From Hybos culiciformis (taxonomy: Eukaryota > Arthropoda > Insecta > Diptera > Hybotidae), in NCBI GenBank assembly GCA_964007475.1, contig OZ023273.1, positions 28,631,557 through 28,695,556 of the forward strand: DNA of 64,000 bases. The letters are read 5' to 3'. The stretch's first letter is position 1. Each line of letters opens with the position of its first letter. The notes beneath the pieces are model-generated. The model saw only the letters and a list, made by a program, of their open reading frames with translations. It was not told the origin of the DNA and searched no databases. Positions 1 through 11,643 of the stretch are shown here, in pieces. The position numbers and the translations under genes are program-made.

Positions 1-2271
1 GTATGACATTTATGTAATATGCATATAACAAATACGCTTATTCGAATGTTAAGTTGTGTCAAAATTTCAAAGTAATCGGTGGAAAACTTTCGGAAATTTA
101 AGACATTTTGATTTTTTGATTTAGTTTTATATAAATTATTTAATTCTGAGGGCAAAAACGAACGGTATTGTTATTTATAAGTAGGTAAGTAGATCAACCT
201 AAAATAACGTGCTATGCATCCACCAAATCAATGATTATTTAATAATTTAATTTTAGAATTATTTAAGCGATCGGATGTTTAATATAAAATTTTATTAATC
301 ATAAAATTTAGGTCAAATCATGTTAGTCTAGCCACTTAAATGTTAAACGTTGATAACAATTCAAGTGCTATTGAATTTTTTATCTTTTTCTTTACTCAAA
401 ATTTTTTGGGCATGGTATTTCCGAATTTGATGTAATATTTGTTGAAAAAAAAAACTTTTTTGATTAAATTTAGTGATATAGTCCTACTTTCACTCAAATA
501 AAATGATGACAAGGATTTTGGATCAATCTCTTCACATTGATATCGATTATAAGGGATAAAATTTTAACTAGAAATTTTGTTACGAATTTACGTTCATAAT
601 AAACATAATAACTACAAACTGTATATAAGATAAGATATGAATTTTATTTTTGACTAAAGTCTAAAAGCCCTTTCTTTTTTTGTTAAAACCCATTAATAAT
701 GTCAAAAAAAAGCTTTCAGGTACAAATAATAAAATTTAGGATTTTGTACTTTGAACAAGTTAAGTTTCTTCATTATTTATCATTTTCAAATTTTCAATGT
801 CATTTATCAATTATTGCCTTATTAACTTTTTCTAAGTAAAATTATATTGATAAGAATAAAATCAGTATTTACGATCATGAGTTTTTCATATGAAAATTGA
901 TTGGGAAGAATTAAAAAGTATTATATTAATTCATAAAGTAGTAATTGAAAAGAATGCATACATTATGTATACATATGCATATACATGTAATTGAAACAAA
1001 ATGGCACGTTGTATTTACCACAATAAATTCACGTGTTTTATTTTCATCATTATTATAGTTAAGTTAAATAAAGCGTATTCATCATAACTTCTATTATTTA
1101 TTGTCATAACTTTGATAAAGAAATTATATAGTTTGATTATACTTACAGTTCACATTTAAATTATATTCAAAAATATTAAGTGAATTGAATATAAATGTAA
1201 ATTTTTTTTATATTACATTAATTTTTCATTGATGAAAATAAAAATAATACACTAAACTAAATAGTACTTTTCTTTTATGCATTATATCAATTTTACTATT
1301 ATAATAATATGTACAATATATCATTTTAAAATTATTTAGATATGTACTAAATACAATAAACAACCTCGAAAATAACTATAAAGACATACTTATGAACTTA
1401 TTTATTTCCATATGTTACTTCAAACAATTTTTATGATATGATTTCGAATAGTTACATCTCTTTAATCAATTTGGGATTTTTTCAATAAAAATGTTTAATT
1501 ATTAAAATAAAATTTTATTAGTTTATACAAAAAATAAAAAGAATAAGAAATAGTTCTTTTATCTATCAGATGAAAATAAAATCTTTCAAAAATGATTTCT
1601 AATATCTAATTTTGAGAAATGAACATAGTAAAATAAAAATGATAGTAAAATGCAAAAGTAAATGAATAAGTTTTAAGACTAGTCGTTTCTATTCAATTCA
1701 GCATAGTGTAGATAAATTATTAATTATGTTCGTCCACATTATTATCATTGTATAAAATACGATCAATAATTATAATTAGGGCTATTTATTTAACCTAATT
1801 TTTGTTTTATTATTATATTCTAATTTATAAAAGTATAAGATAAGCATTAATTAGAAAATTTTAAAAAAAGTTTCATTAAAATTTGAATGGAAATTATTAT
1901 TTTACTCTAATTATGTTATCTGCGTTTCAATAAAATAATTTAGATGAACTTTCAAAATTAAAACATTTTTTTTTGCTCATCTTAATCATTGTTAACAAAA
2001 TACATAATATATAATAATTTCCATAAGTTCTACTACTAGAGATAATATTATGAACAGATGATTAAATTGATCATCAGATTGTATTATGATTTTAATTTTA
2101 ATCTAATAAATTTTTGAAAATTCAATTGATATTATAATTATGGGCTGACATTATTTAAAGTATCAAGCGTTTAATTTTCAAGCAATAAAAATTTAATAAT
2201 AATTGATAAGAAAATAATTTCATTTAATATTTAAACAACTTTCATGACAATAAAAAAAAAATTCTTAATAA
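1..2271. other. AT-rich DNA, no gene seen
   Basis: I see no gene, RNA or transposon boundary here. The stretch is low-complexity AT-rich sequence with scattered A/T homopolymers and no open frame above 60 codons. Confidence 0.6.
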
Positions 2272-2273
2272 TA

Positions 2274-2888
2274 GTCCAAGAGCTCGCAACGTAAGAATTC
2301 ACGTGATTTTAGCAAGGCTCATTTTTTAATATAATGTTCCATACTACGGTGCAGGACGCATAAAGGTAGTCTGGCTGTCAGACGACGTTGCGTTTACCCG
2401 TGGGAGCAGAACCAAGTAGGTAAAAAAAATGCAAAATTACATGAAAAAAACAAATTACTTTTAAATGACATAGGTCTGGCATCCATTTAGCAACGGTATT
2501 TCCGTCTGGCAAATTGGATGTAGTATATATAAGATCCAATCTATAACATATAAAAATTTCAGCCTTGCTAAAATGACGTGAAATTGAAGTTTTTTTTTGT
2601 TATAAATCAAGGTCTGGCACGGTCTTAACAACTCCGAAGCCGTCTGGCAATGATGCATTAACATTTCATATAATAAGCACAAACAAGTGACATAACTAGA
2701 AATCGTGCTATTATCACGTAATTTTGCATTTTTTCTTTGACCTACCTGGATCTGCTCCCACGGGTAAACGCAACGTCATCTGACAGCCAGACTACCCTTA
2801 TGGGTCCTGCACCGTAGCATTTAACAATATTTTAAAAAATGAGCCATGCTAAAATCACGTGCCAAAAACGTTGCGAGCTCTTTTAGAC
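2274..2888. mobile_element. Inverted-repeat MITE with TA flanks
   Basis: This is a 615-bp non-autonomous DNA element. Its left arm (about 2274-2425) and right arm (about 2740-2888) are imperfect reverse complements over roughly 150 bp. Both arms carry GAGCTCGCAACG near the tip, TCACGTGATTTTAGCA-like sequence, CACCGTAG/CTACGGTG and GTTGCGTTTACCCGTGGGAG. The element is flanked on both sides by TA (2272-2273 and 2889-2890), as expected for TA-targeting Tc1/mariner-type elements, although TA is common in this DNA. The middle holds four GTCTGGCA/GTCTGGCAA-type motifs. It has no transposase frame; a 73-codon minus-strand frame inside is a by-product of the arms. The exact superfamily is unknown. 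Confidence 0.85.
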
Positions 2889-2890
2889 TA

Positions 2891-4365
2891 TAAAGAAATG
2901 CGAATTATTGAATTAAAATATATATATTTTTTTTATCTAAATAAAACATTTTACCGCAATTTGTAAGATAATTTTTGTAATTAATAATAAACGGAATTAT
3001 TACAGGCATATTAAAATAATACTAGCAATTTAAGTATATTAAAATCTTATATCATGCAATATTTCTACAAATGAAAAAAAATTAGCCGGATTAAAATATT
3101 ATAAACACAAATTGGGACAATACCAGTAGTAAGATAAAGTTTACTTTTAAATATTATTGGAATGCATTTTATTGAATAAGTACCTAATTAAATTGTAATT
3201 AGTTACGACGACATTTACAAATTTATATAGAGAATCTAATCGAACGGTTTTGAATTAAATTTTTTTTTTACAATTTGAAACCATCTGAGATCTTTAATAT
3301 ACATAACTATTTTTTTTAATATTTTAGAATAATTATTTGTATAAATCTAAGTATTTTTGAATTATATTAGAAGTTTTATTATTTTTATATCAAAATGAAC
3401 AGCCAACTTATCAACTGGGTTTAATTAAAATATAAAAATATGCAACTAAATTTTTTTTTTTAAGTTAATAAGATAGCAGAGCAGCTTTTTCTACATTTTA
3501 TTTCCAGTATGTATATGTATATATATAAGTATATAGTATAAAATAGATACATCACAGAAAATTATTTACTTACCTAAATATTTATTTTATTATGAGGTAA
3601 TAAAAGCTATAACTAAATATATATATAACGCTGGTACTAAATTAAATTCGAAATACCTATAAGAAAAATCGTTTCATAAAAATTTTCGCATTTCACTTTT
3701 TTTATTTTGCTGAAATTTTGCGGTCAACCACGAGAGGATGTGCAAATTTTCATCTCCATCGGATGACGAGAAGTGGTTCAAATTCTATTTCTTAAATTTG
3801 GACACAATAAACACGATCAAATTAATATAAAGGATCGTCCATGAAACGGAAATAGGTCCTTTCATGAAATATGAAAATTTTACAGCAGGCAACAACCGTA
3901 CTTTTATCCTTAAAAAATTGTACATCTACGCCTTCTCAAAAAGTAAATGATATTGCATTATTACATTATTACATCAAAGGCGACAAAAATTCGTGATATG
4001 ACATATTCCTTTTTTCATTTACGATATGGAAGTATTCAATTTTGACGATTTCGGGAAATTAATATTATCTTCTTAAAATATTCTTTATAAAATGACACAC
4101 TAATTAAATGTGCTAATAGATTTGTTTATTATATTTTTAATTTATTTTAGTTTAAAGTACAAAATGTTATGTAAGTGTACACACAGTATGTATATAATGG
4201 TATATTTAATATCATTCATTTGAGACTTTGACAATTTCTCATTCAAAAAAAAAAAAAATACTTTAAAGATAAGGAACTCGAAGATATTAACTTGATTGAA
4301 AATAAATTATATTTTGAATAAAATAATATTTCTTCAAAATTTTCTTTTTGTTTTTTATAGTAGAT
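2891..4365. other. AT-rich DNA, no gene seen
   Basis: No gene is supported. A slightly richer patch at 3715-3900 (it includes CATCTCCATCGGATGACGAG) breaks into stops in all frames and looks like an old repeat remnant. Confidence 0.5.
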
Positions 4366-4548
4366 TATTGAATATGTAAACTAAATTTGTTATTAATTAA
4401 GAGTTCTGTATACACAAAAATACATTGACACGAGTCAATACTTATATCACGAGACCGAAGGTCGAGTGATATAAATTGACAAGTGTCAATGTATTTTTGT
4501 GTAAATACAGAACGAGTTGTATAACAAATTTTGTTTACATATCCAATA
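4366..4548. repeat. Palindromic hairpin of composite element
   Basis: The arms 4366-4455 and 4462-4548 pair imperfectly. Shared blocks include ATATGTAAAC, TTGTTAT, TTCTGTAT, ACACAAAAATACATTGACAC and an inner TATATCACGAGACC/GGTCGAGTGATATA stem. The homologous hairpin at 48253-48386 lacks the inner stem, so copy 1 carries an extra nested palindrome of about 35 bp. Confidence 0.85.
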
Positions 4549-4680
4549 TAGGTAGTTGCAAAGAGAGAATATTTTATCTTCTCATTTTTTCTCATTTTTT
4601 TTTTTTTTGTATTTGGCTGTATTGAAATATTGTGAGAGATATTATGTTTGTTTAGGTATTACGTAATATTCAATACGAAA

Positions 4681-4800
4681 CATCTAAATGCTTTCATTAT
4701 TTACGCTGATGCATCTAAATTTTTTCATTATATACGCTGATGCATCTAAATTTTTTCATTATTTACGCAGTTGCATCTAAATGATTGCATATGTATTGAC
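4681..4800. repeat. 31-bp minisatellite, about 4 units
   Basis: Units begin with CATCTAAAT at 4681, 4712, 4743 and 4774 (period 31). Each contains TTTCATTAT(T/A)TACGC. The same array, inverted, lies at 63826-63932. It is the internal repeat of the composite element. Confidence 0.9.
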
Positions 4801-4873
4801 GCATATAATACTCCATTTAGTGATCTAAATTCTATAGCACTAAATACAACATAACGATCTCCAACGCATTAAA

Positions 4874-6685
4874 ATTCTTTACCTAAACAAAGAAATATAA
4901 ATTTAAAAATTAAAATTACTGTTTCCGTACTTAAAGAATTTAGAACTGAGAAAAAAAATAAATAAAACGTAATATACCTACGTATAAACAAAAAATTAAA
5001 AATTGTAATTTTGATATTACTTTTAGGCAATTAAAAAACATAAAACTTTGATCCTGTTTAACATAAAATTATTTAAGTAGGTAGTAATTATATTCTTACG
5101 TAAGGTGAATAAAATATCTACTTAATTGAATGAAATAAAAATATATATATAGGTATACCTATCTCTTTGTAATAAAATAATAAAAAGAAATTGGACTTAT
5201 GACAAAATTTTGAAAAATTTGCTGCTTGTGTAAATAACGATATATAACTTAGAAAAATGTAAGAAAATGAAAGTTAATTTAAGAAATTTTTGTATTTCCA
5301 ATTCAAATATTCAATCAAAATATAATGTGTATAAGTTAAGATTTGAAGTGATTAAATATTGAATTTTAATCAAGGAATAAAAATTGAATTGGAAAAACTT
5401 CTGATAGAACTGCCATGTTCATATAAAAAATTTCATGAATTGCACGTTTGATGACTAACCCCTGAAAAAACAAAATGATGTGGACTTTAACACTTTTTTT
5501 TGTTTAATTTAATTTTTGGTCAATTTCACATGCTTTATTTTTGTACTAAAAATTTTGTTTTTATTTCAGATATAAGTACCTACTAAGGTAACTATTATAT
5601 AAGTATATCAGTTTTTTTTTTTGGTGTGAATGCATGTTTTAATCATAAGTAGGTATGACTTAAATGGGATTTTTTATTTTAACTTAAGCTGCATTACATT
5701 TCCATTTATTTTCGAAAACTTGAAATAAGTGTTAAATTTTTATTCCCACTTACTACTACCTACAATTGATCAATTGCTTTAATAAGACCTTACTAAACGT
5801 ATTTTTTGTGCATACGTATTTGTAATATCTTGAGTTAATTTATTTCTAGGTATATAATTTTGGAGATTCGATAATATGATTAGGTAATAGGTACGCGTTT
5901 ATTATTTTAGACAAATGCATTTGAGTGTTTTTAGTTTCTACAACTAAATAGGTACCTAGGTACTACGTTGTAGAGTAAACTATACATCAATCATTCAAGA
6001 AAAGACAAAAGCCCACGACATGTGTCTTTACATTTTATTTTTCCATTCGGAACATTAAGAAATTAATATGTAATTAGGTGGGTATATAAATTACGAGATA
6101 AATTATTTTCATTTTACATAGGTAGGTAACTATTATATTCATATGCATTAGTAGTAAGTATATATATAAAATACTCACCGTTATTGAAACTGGTAAAGGG
6201 ATTATGTAGGTAGGTACTTCTTTTTATCTCAAGTTGAAATTTTTCTTTTCTATTTGTTGGCCTACTATCTCATAAACTTAATATGGACTTATAGGTACTT
6301 TTTTTTATAATATAGGCACTTTATTACATACGTAACGTATATACTAGGTATTATATTATGTAGGTATATTATCTAGGTATGGAGATACCTATCAGAAATT
6401 TTTTTTTATTGAATTATTATTTTTTAAATTTGAATTTATCAAAATTAAAAGTTATTAAATTAATATTTTTATTTAAATTTTTAATTCAAATTCTCAATCA
6501 AATGAAATTTATTTTATTTATTATCGCAACAATCGCAACCCAATGAACGAAATAATAAACAAAAAAAACTTTAAAAAAATTGCAAGGGTTGCCATTTAAA
6601 TAATCTTAAAAAAAGCACTCAAGTACTAAAGAGTAAAGTAAAGACAATAATTTTAATTTGAGTTGAGAATTCTTGAAATTTATAT
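4874..6685. other. AT-rich DNA enriched in TAGGTA/TACCTA
   Basis: No gene is seen. From about 5080 to 6395 the hexamer TAGGTA or its complement recurs many times, for example AGGTACCTAGGTACTACG near 5950, GTAGGTAGGTACTTC near 6206 and AGGTATGGAGATACCTATC near 6377. The motif is dispersed, not in a regular tandem array. Confidence 0.5.
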
Positions 6686-7140
6686 AGTCTGTTCACACTT
6701 ATTAAGCGATTTAAAAAAAAAAAGAAATCTCCCTTTTCTGTAAAACAAATGTAACAATTTCTAAATTGAGGTCGTAATTTTCTGTATAATCTGCTAAAAT
6801 CAACTACTTATAAAATAATATGTGCCCGACTGAAATCAAATACTTATAATAATACGTGACCGACCGAATTTTCTTACCCATTTTTGCAGCTTTTTTCTTT
6901 TCTATAAGTTTTTGAATTCACTTAAAAGTAGACCTACAAATTTAAATTGTTATGGGAAATTTAAAATTTCCTTTTGCAGAATTTAAAAAAAATAAAATTG
7001 AATTTGTGAACGACTTTAGGATAAAATTATTTCATTTTTTGAAATAACAGCTGTAAAATCGTGTCGTTCACAAATTAAAAAACCTGGAGTATGAAATCCG
7101 ATTTCAATTTTTTAAATAATCGCTCATAAGTGAACAGACT
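6686..7140. mobile_element. TIR element, AGTCTGTTCAC ends
   Basis: The left end AGTCTGTTCACACTTATTAA (6686) and the reverse complement of the right end, AGTCTGTTCACTTATGAGCG (to 7140), form imperfect TIRs followed by A-rich sequence and GAAATC on both sides. Inside are AATTTGTGAACGA (about 7001) and its inverse TCGTTCACAAATT (about 7062), plus a diverged duplication around ACTTATAATAATACGTGACC (6800-6865). There is no coding frame. I infer a non-autonomous DNA transposon; no clear target duplication is seen. Confidence 0.65.
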
Positions 7141-8617
7141 CATAGTTATAACTAGTTGAGATTATAATTTCTACTACCCTTTAACCATCTCGGTTCACTA
7201 GGCTACTTAATTTCGAAATTTTGGCCAAATCAATCCAGCGTTTTAAATCTGATTGAGGACAGAAAAAGAATTTTTATTATTATTTGCTAGAGTTAATTTT
7301 TTTTAGTTAAAAATGTATTTTACGGTTTTTTATTATTCCCCATTAATATTAAATTTTTACTTTTTTCCTTTTTTTTATTTCAATTATTTTTAATCGAATT
7401 AAAGTCTATTTACAGTCTTATTTGAAAAGGCCGGAAACCCTTTTTGTTTCATGGTTTTGTTATGATTTTTTTTTGGCAAGCGACAATTTTGTTCGCAACA
7501 ATAAAAATTCAACCGGCTTTGCTTGCGACAAATTCCCCTCAAATAACAGAAAAAAGTTTCAACACGTGATGTTATTGCTACAAGATAATTTTATAAAATC
7601 TAAAAATCATACGATTTATCTTATTACTTACATATATTGATATTCAACAACCGTGCAAAAGTTTCTTGGCTACATAATAATATTAAAAGTTTAATAATAG
7701 GTACATATTTCTTCGCTGCTAATATCAATATTTATAATTTTATTACTGTTATGCAGATATATGCATCTTTATTCTATGACCTATAACATTTTATACACCC
7801 TGACCTCCAAAAAAAGTGTTGTACTTACCTACGTAAAATTTATTTGGAAAAATTTCGAAAATTAATATTTTTCTTTTATACTTAGGTATATGATGACACT
7901 ATTGTTTTTTAAAATATTGGAAGATTATTTTCGTCCTTCAGTTTTAATATGGACTTAGGCAACTCTTACAGGATTGTAAAAAGGAATTCATTTTTAAAAA
8001 ATAAAAATAAACTTAGAATTGAATTGTAGTTTTAGCTTTATTTTAGCACGAATAAAAAAGAACACAACGATACAACATATCAATAATAATGCTTTTATGG
8101 CAAGCAAGAGCACATTCAACTTTCTGAATTCTGATTTCGATAAGTTTCCATAAAGTTTTTCGGTAATCTTTTCTTTTATAGCAAAAAGTTTAGCTTTAGC
8201 AAAGACATAAACCTATACTTTTAAAAAAGAAAATATTTTCAGTTCACGTTTTATAGTACATTTTTTATTTTGTAAATTTGTTTGCATTCTAACAAGTGGT
8301 GAATTGTAATGTGGGGATACAAATTACGTACTTATCTTTATGTTATGAATATTATTATGAGAGTTGAAAGATATATAAATATAATGTTATTATAAAGTAA
8401 TTTAAAGGTTTTATTTTTTGAGAAATCAAATTTTCCATAAGTCTACACAGAGCCGCTTCACCGTATATTATGTTGTATAGTTATACATAGGTGGTGTTCA
8501 AATCGTTTCACTTCGTTATTTGTTGTTGGGTATAAAATATACAAAAATGTACAAACATAATAGGGAAGAGGCTACTTTTTTTTTTTGTATATTTTGTTTA
8601 TATTATATTTTTATTGA
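7141..8617. other. AT-rich DNA, no gene seen
   Basis: I see nothing assignable. A 72-codon frame at 7422-7640 is compositionally like the flanking DNA and has no recognisable domain. Confidence 0.5.
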
Positions 8618-8624
8618 ATTGAAC

Positions 8625-8941
8625 CAAAAAGCATGTATATAAAGAGGAATCAGTCCCATACAAAAAAAAGAATTAAAATAGTGAAACAAAAAATCCATAT
8701 CACAACCCCATGAGCTTTTTTTTTTTTTTTTTGAGAATTCCACTCTCACAATAGCTTTTAAAACTTTCAAAATAACACCCAGTTCTATACAATTTTGAAA
8801 GTTTTAAAAGCTATTGTGAGAGTGGAATTCTCAAAAAAAAAAAAAAAAAAGCTCATGGGGTTGTTATATGGATTTTTTGTTTCACTATTTTAATTCTTTT
8901 TTTTGTATGGGACTGATTCCTCTTTATATACATGCTTTTTG
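8625..8941. mobile_element. Near-perfect inverted-repeat MITE with 7-bp TSD
   Basis: Arms of about 148 bp (8625-8772 and 8793-8941) are almost perfect reverse complements around a 20-bp spacer. They differ only by a few substitutions and poly-A/T length. The tip is CAAAAAGCATGTATATAAAG. The direct repeat ATTGAAC flanks the element exactly (8618-8624 and 8942-8948), which is strong evidence of transposition with a 7-bp target duplication. No protein is encoded. The near-identity of the arms suggests a young copy or a template for double-stranded RNA. The superfamily is not assigned. Confidence 0.9.
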
Positions 8942-8948
8942 ATTGAAC

Positions 8949-10609
8949 ACAACAATAATATGTATGTACGTACAAGGTTACAATCAACTTCTGTGTATAC
9001 AAATGTGTTATTTTTTGCATTTCAACCAAATTTATTTATATCAATTAAGCTTAATCTTCAATTTTGATGAATCTAAATAACAGATTTAATGGAAATTTAA
9101 TACATAATCTAATTAAAAATTATTTAAATTACCCATAAGGTTATTTTGATGTACCTATACATAATAACGTAATAGACTGTTTTTCAATAATTATGGGGTA
9201 ATAAATTTTCACCCCACATTAAAACTTGAAAAATGTGATAATTGTTTAATAATTTTGTGGGTTTGAATGTTTTATTTTCAATTCATGAGAAATAAATGAT
9301 TATAAGTGAATTCGATGCTATCTGTTCAAATGTATACATATGTACTCTACATCCTATCTATACGTATATCATATACATTTATATAAGCGAAATATGGATC
9401 ATTATCTGGAGCTTTTTATTATTATACTTAAGAGTTATTCAGACAGGGTACATAGCTAAACGCTCATTTATTACAATTAATGGTCTTTCAACCGTCCGTT
9501 GTCATGAAATAGGATATGTTCAATATTAGTTAAATTATACTTTTAATTACCACTAAATAATATAAAAGTGAAAAAAAATACTTATTACATACAAACATTA
9601 TCATATAATACATACAATTATACATCATATAAAATAATCAAGTAATATAAATATAATCCTCATCACTTATAAAATGTCATAACTTCAATAAAATAACTTA
9701 ATTATTTAGAAAGAAAAAATCTTAAATTTAAACGCGTGCATGCCGCATTTGAATTTAGGATGGGTCAACACTATAATAAAATATTGAACAATGCATAAAG
9801 ATAATGTCTAATCATCATAAAATAAAACAAAATATCTTAGCAACTTAGAAAAGACAACTGTAACGTTTAATGTAAATATAATATTGTTACAGCTCAATTA
9901 GAAAAAAATTTAAACAATAAATATCATCATTTGAAACGTTCATATTTAATTTTTTAATGTTTCCATTCTTACAAAATATAAATTTTAGGTCCATTCTACT
10001 CATTACAAATCATTATCTAAAACATATCTTTTTACATTAATTCCATTTTACATGTTTTTGATAAAAACTGAAACAAATTAATTTATTTCAATTCTTTAAA
10101 GTCACATAAAAACATTTTGTAAATAATATTATATGTATTATATGTACTACATACATACATTGTATGTATTTATATCATGTTATATTATGTTTATATTATG
10201 TTATAAGAAAAAGAGAAATAAAAAACGATTTTATTAAAATTATCTGTAAATATCATGCTGATTTAAATTTCAATATTATAAAATACCAAAACATTTTTTT
10301 TAATGGATATTTATTAAATTTTATTATATTCATAAGTACTTTATAGTTAGCGTATTTTGTATGAAAAGAGACACAAACTCCATCATTATGAATTTAATTT
10401 ATTAACGATATGAAAGGAGAAATTTGATATGAAAAAGATACGGATAATTTTTGAACTTACAGTGAAATAATTTGTATTCAGAAATTTGAAGTTATTTTAT
10501 GTTATCAAAATCTCGAATAATATTTATTTTTCAAAAGCGTCTTGCCTCAGTACTGTTTCTCTCATAATCCCGTTTTTCCAAATTCTCAACAAAACAGTAT
10601 TTAATATTT
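8949..10609. other. AT-rich DNA, no gene seen
   Basis: No gene is supported. Two frames of 60-77 codons (9296-9529 and 10164-10346) are Tyr/Ile/Phe-rich, as expected from AT-rich chance sequence. Confidence 0.5.
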
Positions 10610-10616
10610 AAAAGAG

Positions 10617-10899
10617 TTGGGAGCGACACCTTTTCCAGAATTTCATTTGATCGGAATAACATTTGACCGGAATTTTTATTTTTTACCCGGATTTTATTTA
10701 CCCGGAACTTTTTTTGCCTGAAAATTTAACAAAAAAAAGTATGAAATCTAGGTATATTTTGTATCAAGAGATATATTTTATATTCCGGTCAAATCAAAAA
10801 TTTCAGGCAAATGAAAAGCAGTCAAATTAAATTCCGGGCAAATAATTTCCGGTCAAAAGAGTTCCGGTCAAATGAATTCCGGGCAAAAGTACCCAACCC
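10617..10899. mobile_element. Inverted element of ~17-bp CCGG units, with TSD
   Basis: The right half is a run of about 17-bp units with core TTCCGG(T/G)CAAAT, starting near 10783. The left half holds the same unit in inverse orientation (ATTTGACCGGAATTTTTA and relatives), so the whole element is a palindrome of short tandem repeats. The ends are GTTGGGAGCGACACC and the inverse of AAAAGTACCCAACCC. The 7-bp repeat AAAAGAG flanks it at 10610-10616 and 10900-10906, indicating insertion with target duplication. There is no coding capacity. Confidence 0.8.
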
Positions 10900-10955
10900 A
10901 AAAGAGTTTGATTGAATTATTCGTAAGTTTGGGACTAAGTTTGGGACTAAGTCCT

Positions 10956-11033
10956 CATGGGAATCAAAAATGACGAAAAGAAAATACGGGAACTATTAAG
11001 AAAAAGTCATGGGAATCAAAAATGACGAAAAGA
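10956..11033. repeat. Direct duplication, 26-bp unit, period 52
   Basis: The block CATGGGAATCAAAAATGACG followed by AAAAGA occurs at 10956-10981 and 11008-11033. The spacer sequence (AAAATACGGGAACTATTAAG) recurs near 11615-11643, so this is a small local duplication cluster. Confidence 0.85.
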
Positions 11034-11643
11034 GCAATAAAAATCAAAAGTTGAAAAAGTCACAATGAAATCTAACATAAATTTCGGAGAATTTTAAGTT
11101 TTTTGTTTCAACATTGCGATTTTTGCGAAACGATAAGATTAGAATTATGTATGTAAGTTATTATTAGGTAACTTAACACAACACAATAAATTTGCTTCAA
11201 AAATAAGTTATAAATTTTTATATTGACATTAAATATTTTCTATAAATCTGTTAAAACTAACCATTATTATCTGTTAAATTCAAAATAATATAGTTATTGT
11301 ATCTTTCAACAATAAAAAGGACAATGAAAAGAATTATTGTGAAGGAGGCCAATCTTGTTAAAAAAAATAAATTTAATGACTTTTGCCTATTTTGAAAAGA
11401 AATAAGATTTACCCAGAAATATAATAGTATTTCTCTAATATATGATGATACTCTGTAGCATTTGCCAGTATGAATTTGAATAAAAATAATAAGCTGGAAT
11501 TTTTTTTGCTAAATATAATTTTAGGGAATTGTTAATAAATTATAAAATATTTTATTTAAAAGTTAAACTGAAAAGAAGTGCAATATTTTATTTAAAAGTT
11601 AATAGATAACTGAAAAAATACGGGAAATATTAAGAAAAAGTCA

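Larger units (their letters stand above)
4366..4873 (-). mobile_element. Composite minisatellite-plus-hairpin element, copy 1
   Basis: Read on the minus strand, this element starts with a head (TTTAATGCGTTGG, 4873 downward) containing GATCGTTATGTTGTATTTAG and ATGCGTCAATACA. It continues into four 31-bp tandem units (4681-4800), a tail ending about 4611, a linker with TTGCAACTACCT, and a long palindrome at 4366-4548. The same order is present at 48018-48386. The segment 4611-4873 matches 63738-64000 in reverse complement with about 5 mismatches in 263 bp, so transposition was recent. There is no coding frame. A single-copy head, internal minisatellite and terminal stem-loop are typical of non-autonomous Helentrons (DINE-1/HINE); that assignment is an inference from architecture. 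Confidence 0.8.

Noticed and set aside
2461..2682. 73-codon minus-strand frame
   Set aside because: It lies in the middle of a MITE and is produced by the repeat sequence.
4365..4595. 76-codon minus-strand frame
   Set aside because: It lies across the palindromic hairpin of the composite element and is not a gene.
4681..4800. CRISPR array
   Set aside because: The 31-bp units are contiguous tandem copies without unique spacers, inside a eukaryotic mobile element.
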